Source of the DNA: Parcubacteria group bacterium CG08_land_8_20_14_0_20_43_9 | Lineage (GTDB): Bacteria; Patescibacteriota; Minisyncoccia; Minisyncoccales; PEYH01 | Direction of reading: 5' to 3' | Assembly: GCA_002774465.1 (NCBI GenBank) | Contig: PEYH01000004.1 | Span: 1-16,539, forward strand | DNA length: 16,539 bases | In this document: positions 15,535 through 16,539 of the stretch, piece by piece | Layout of the letters: each line of letters opens with the position of its first letter | Numbering within the stretch: position 1 is the first letter of the stretch | Notes under the pieces: generated by a model | Databases searched by the model: none | Told to the model about the DNA's origin: nothing | Seen by the model: only the letters and a program-made list of their open reading frames with translations | Translations under genes and position numbers: made by a program

Positions 15535-15559
15535 AATTATGAGACCCGGACTCGTAATT
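15535..15559. repeat. Palindromic core at the right repeat boundary
   Basis: AATTATGAG (15535-15543) can pair with CTCGTAATT (15551-15559), with one G-U pair, around ACCCGGA. It is the counterpart of the perfect hairpin at 248-274 and precedes the first right-hand 65-bp unit. It lies 26 bases after the upstream glycosidase gene and might also act as a transcription terminator, since five T follow from 15558. Confidence 0.55.
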
Positions 15560-15692
15560 TTTGCTAAACGCCGGAACCCACGCTGGATAAGGGAAATCTC
15601 ACAACGATGCCGGGTGGCGTAATTTTCGTAAAACGCTGGAAGCCACGCCGGATAAGGGAAATCTCACAACGATGCCGGGTGGCGTAATTTTT
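15553..15692. repeat. 65-bp repeat modules, right tandem pair
   Basis: Two head-to-tail 65-base units (15553-15617 and 15618-15682) are followed by the first bases of a third (to 15692). By hand alignment 59 of 65 positions agree between them, and the last 33 bases of each unit plus the following CGTAATTTT are identical. They share order, length and junction core with the copy at 267-331. The unit reads CGTAATTTTTGCTAAACGCC, then a variable middle, then GGGAAATCTCACAACGATGC and CGGGTGG. No ORF spans the units convincingly. Confidence 0.85.
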
Positions 15693-15914
15693 GGGGGAAA
15701 GTTATTCACAGGCACTTATGGGCGGTTCTGCCGATTTTTATATTCGCTATTGGCCCTTTTTTTATTTGCTATTGACCATTCTCTTATATCCGCTATTGAT
15801 AATTTTTGGACAGCACTAAGTCAAATTTCTTGGTCTTTTTTATTTTCCGTTAGTCAGGATTTTTCGTTTGACAATATTTTTAGAAAGTATCAAAATGGTA
15901 GATACTCTAAAATT
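15693..15914. other. AT-rich intergenic stretch upstream of the dgk-like gene
   Basis: This stretch, together with the repeats before it, makes about 400 bases without a recognisable gene. It is open in the dgk frame, but the translated sequence is a low-complexity Phe/Ser/Leu-rich string unlike any known N-terminus. It holds three GCTATTG words at 15746, 15768 and 15792 and a TTGACA at 15868-15873. The base 17 positions after that TTGACA begins CAAAAT, a poor -10. A promoter for the dgk-like gene probably lies here but cannot be placed with confidence. Confidence 0.4.
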
Positions 15915-16301
15915 ATGTTTATCAATTTCAGAAAACTATTAAAAAGTTTTAAAGTGGCTTTTTCCGGCTTGCGAATCGGCATTAAGGAAGAAAACACGGT
16001 CAGGATAGGCGCGATAATCGCCGCGATAGTTGTCTTTTTTATGTTTTATTTTCCCCTTAATTTGCAGGAGAGGGCGATAATAATTTTATGCATTTTTCTG
16101 GTTTTGAGCATTGAATTGATGAATACGCAGGTAGAGAAGGTTACCAATTTAATAGACAGGAATTACAATCGGGAAATCAGGAAAATCAAGAATTTGGCGG
16201 CCGGTGCGGTCTTGTTGGCGGTTATCGGCGCCGGCGCAGTGGCCGGGTTTATTTTTCTGCCCCACATTGTTCAGGGCATATCGCATTTATTTAACCATTA
16301 A
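15915..16301 (+). CDS. dgkA: Diacylglycerol/undecaprenol kinase family protein
   Basis: A 128-residue small integral membrane kinase, the normal length for the DgkA/undecaprenol kinase family. It starts with a cytoplasmic amphipathic stretch (FRKLLKSFKVAFSGLRIGIK) and an EENTVRIG segment. Two membrane segments follow. The signature SIELMNTQVEKVTNLID has Glu67 and Glu74 in the metal and catalytic positions, and KNLAAGAVLLAVIGAG leads into the third helix. Most relatives have KDxAAGAVL, so the Asp-to-Asn change is a small oddity. It would phosphorylate undecaprenol or diacylglycerol at the membrane. The ATG at 15915 was chosen because it gives the family length. Upstream in-frame sequence runs into the 65-bp repeats. 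Confidence 0.88.
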   Translation: MFINFRKLLKSFKVAFSGLRIGIKEENTVRIGAIIAAIVVFFMFYFPLNLQERAIIILCIFLVLSIELMNTQVEKVTNLIDRNYNREIRKIKNLAAGAVLLAVIGAGAVAGFIFLPHIVQGISHLFNH

Positions 16302-16350
16302 CAAATTAGCCATTGAAGGCGCTTGAGAGCCGGAATGGTTAGATAATAAG

Positions 16351-16539
16351 ATGGAGGAAAATAATAATTTTTGGCAAAACAATATTTTTCCCAGAATCAG
16401 CGCCAGCCGGGACAAGATTGATTTTCCAAAAGTAAATTTCGGCAAAATTAAGACAGCGGCTAAAGGCGCTTTCAAAATAGGCAATAAGCCAGGGGTCTTG
16501 GCTGTTTTAATAATCTTGGTCGTTCTTGTGGCTGGCGGA
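16351..16539 (+). CDS. Membrane protein of unknown function, N-terminal 63 codons (partial)
   Basis: An open frame from ATG at 16351 to the right edge encodes 63 residues with no stop. It begins MEENNNFWQNNIFPRISASR, a polar, probably cytoplasmic N-terminus of about 44 residues. A hydrophobic segment VLAVLIILVVLVAGG follows and reaches the window end, suggesting a signal anchor or the first membrane helix of a longer surface or envelope protein. I do not recognise the family. It lies 49 bases after the dgk-like gene; a weak inverted repeat (CCATT/AATGG, 16310-16337) and a GATAAT at 16342 occupy the gap. Confidence 0.65.
   Translation, partial: MEENNNFWQNNIFPRISASRDKIDFPKVNFGKIKTAAKGAFKIGNKPGVLAVLIILVVLVAGG

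Noticed and set aside
15553..15692. CRISPR array
   Set aside because: The units are contiguous with no unique spacers, there are only two copies plus a fragment, and no cas genes are present.
15746..15798. Three GCTATTG words spaced 22 and 24 bases apart
   Set aside because: The words are short, the region is AT-rich and low complexity, and the spacing is not constant, so chance is the simpler explanation.
15672..15914. An 81-residue N-terminal extension of the dgk-like protein
   Set aside because: It begins inside the 65-bp repeat, has no family similarity, and would make the protein far longer than DgkA relatives. The ATG at 15915 gives the usual 128 residues.

Overview
The window looks like a piece of a small, compact genome from the Candidate Phyla Radiation (Patescibacteria), most likely a Parcubacteria-type lineage. 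This is inferred from the tight co-directional layout, short proteins, the rpsU-yqeY-ybeY-ftsA-ftsZ order, a strictly anaerobic class III ribonucleotide reductase, a short FtsZ, and the near absence of Shine-Dalgarno sequences. Stops are TAA, TAG and TGA, so the UGA-as-glycine code of Gracilibacteria is not indicated. No rRNA, tRNA, IS element or CRISPR array was seen.

Layout. (1) 1-162, minus strand: the 5' part of pth (peptidyl-tRNA hydrolase), running off the left edge. (2) 163-441: a divergent intergenic region with a pth promoter, one copy of a 65-bp repeat module carrying a perfect 12-bp hairpin, and a strong lepB promoter. (3) 442-5585: a plus-strand housekeeping block of lepB, hisS, rpsU, yqeY, ybeY, ftsA and ftsZ (secretion, translation, ribosome maturation, division). 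(4) 5619-6865: a 28-codon very basic ORF and a family 4-type glycosyltransferase, closed by a probable terminator. (5) 6932-15508: after a well-formed promoter, an overlapping or closely spaced series of nrdD, nrdG, a comEC-like gene, a GH3-like protein, a GH1 beta-glycosidase, an EamA/DMT-type membrane protein and a membrane-anchored GH39/GH5-like protein. (6) 15509-15914: an intergenic region with two tandem copies of the 65-bp repeat and AT-rich sequence. (7) 15915-16301: a DgkA/undecaprenol-kinase-type gene. (8) 16351 onward: the start of a single-pass membrane protein cut by the right edge.

How the genes fit together. The first block supports protein synthesis, export and cytokinesis. 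FtsA has an obvious C-terminal amphipathic helix, but FtsZ stops right after its globular core and lacks the usual tail that docks on FtsA. The second block combines anaerobic dNTP synthesis, DNA uptake (ComEC channel) and glycan or sugar handling (three glycoside-hydrolase-like proteins around a transporter-like protein). That suits a host-dependent or scavenging anaerobe, although the functional coupling is inference.

Best candidates for something undescribed: the 65-bp repeat family shared by two distant intergenic regions; the tail-less FtsZ followed in frame by a tiny basic ORF; the GH3-like protein that lacks the NagZ Asp-His motif; and the lack of Shine-Dalgarno motifs beside two near-identical TATAAT-GGRAGA-ATG start regions.
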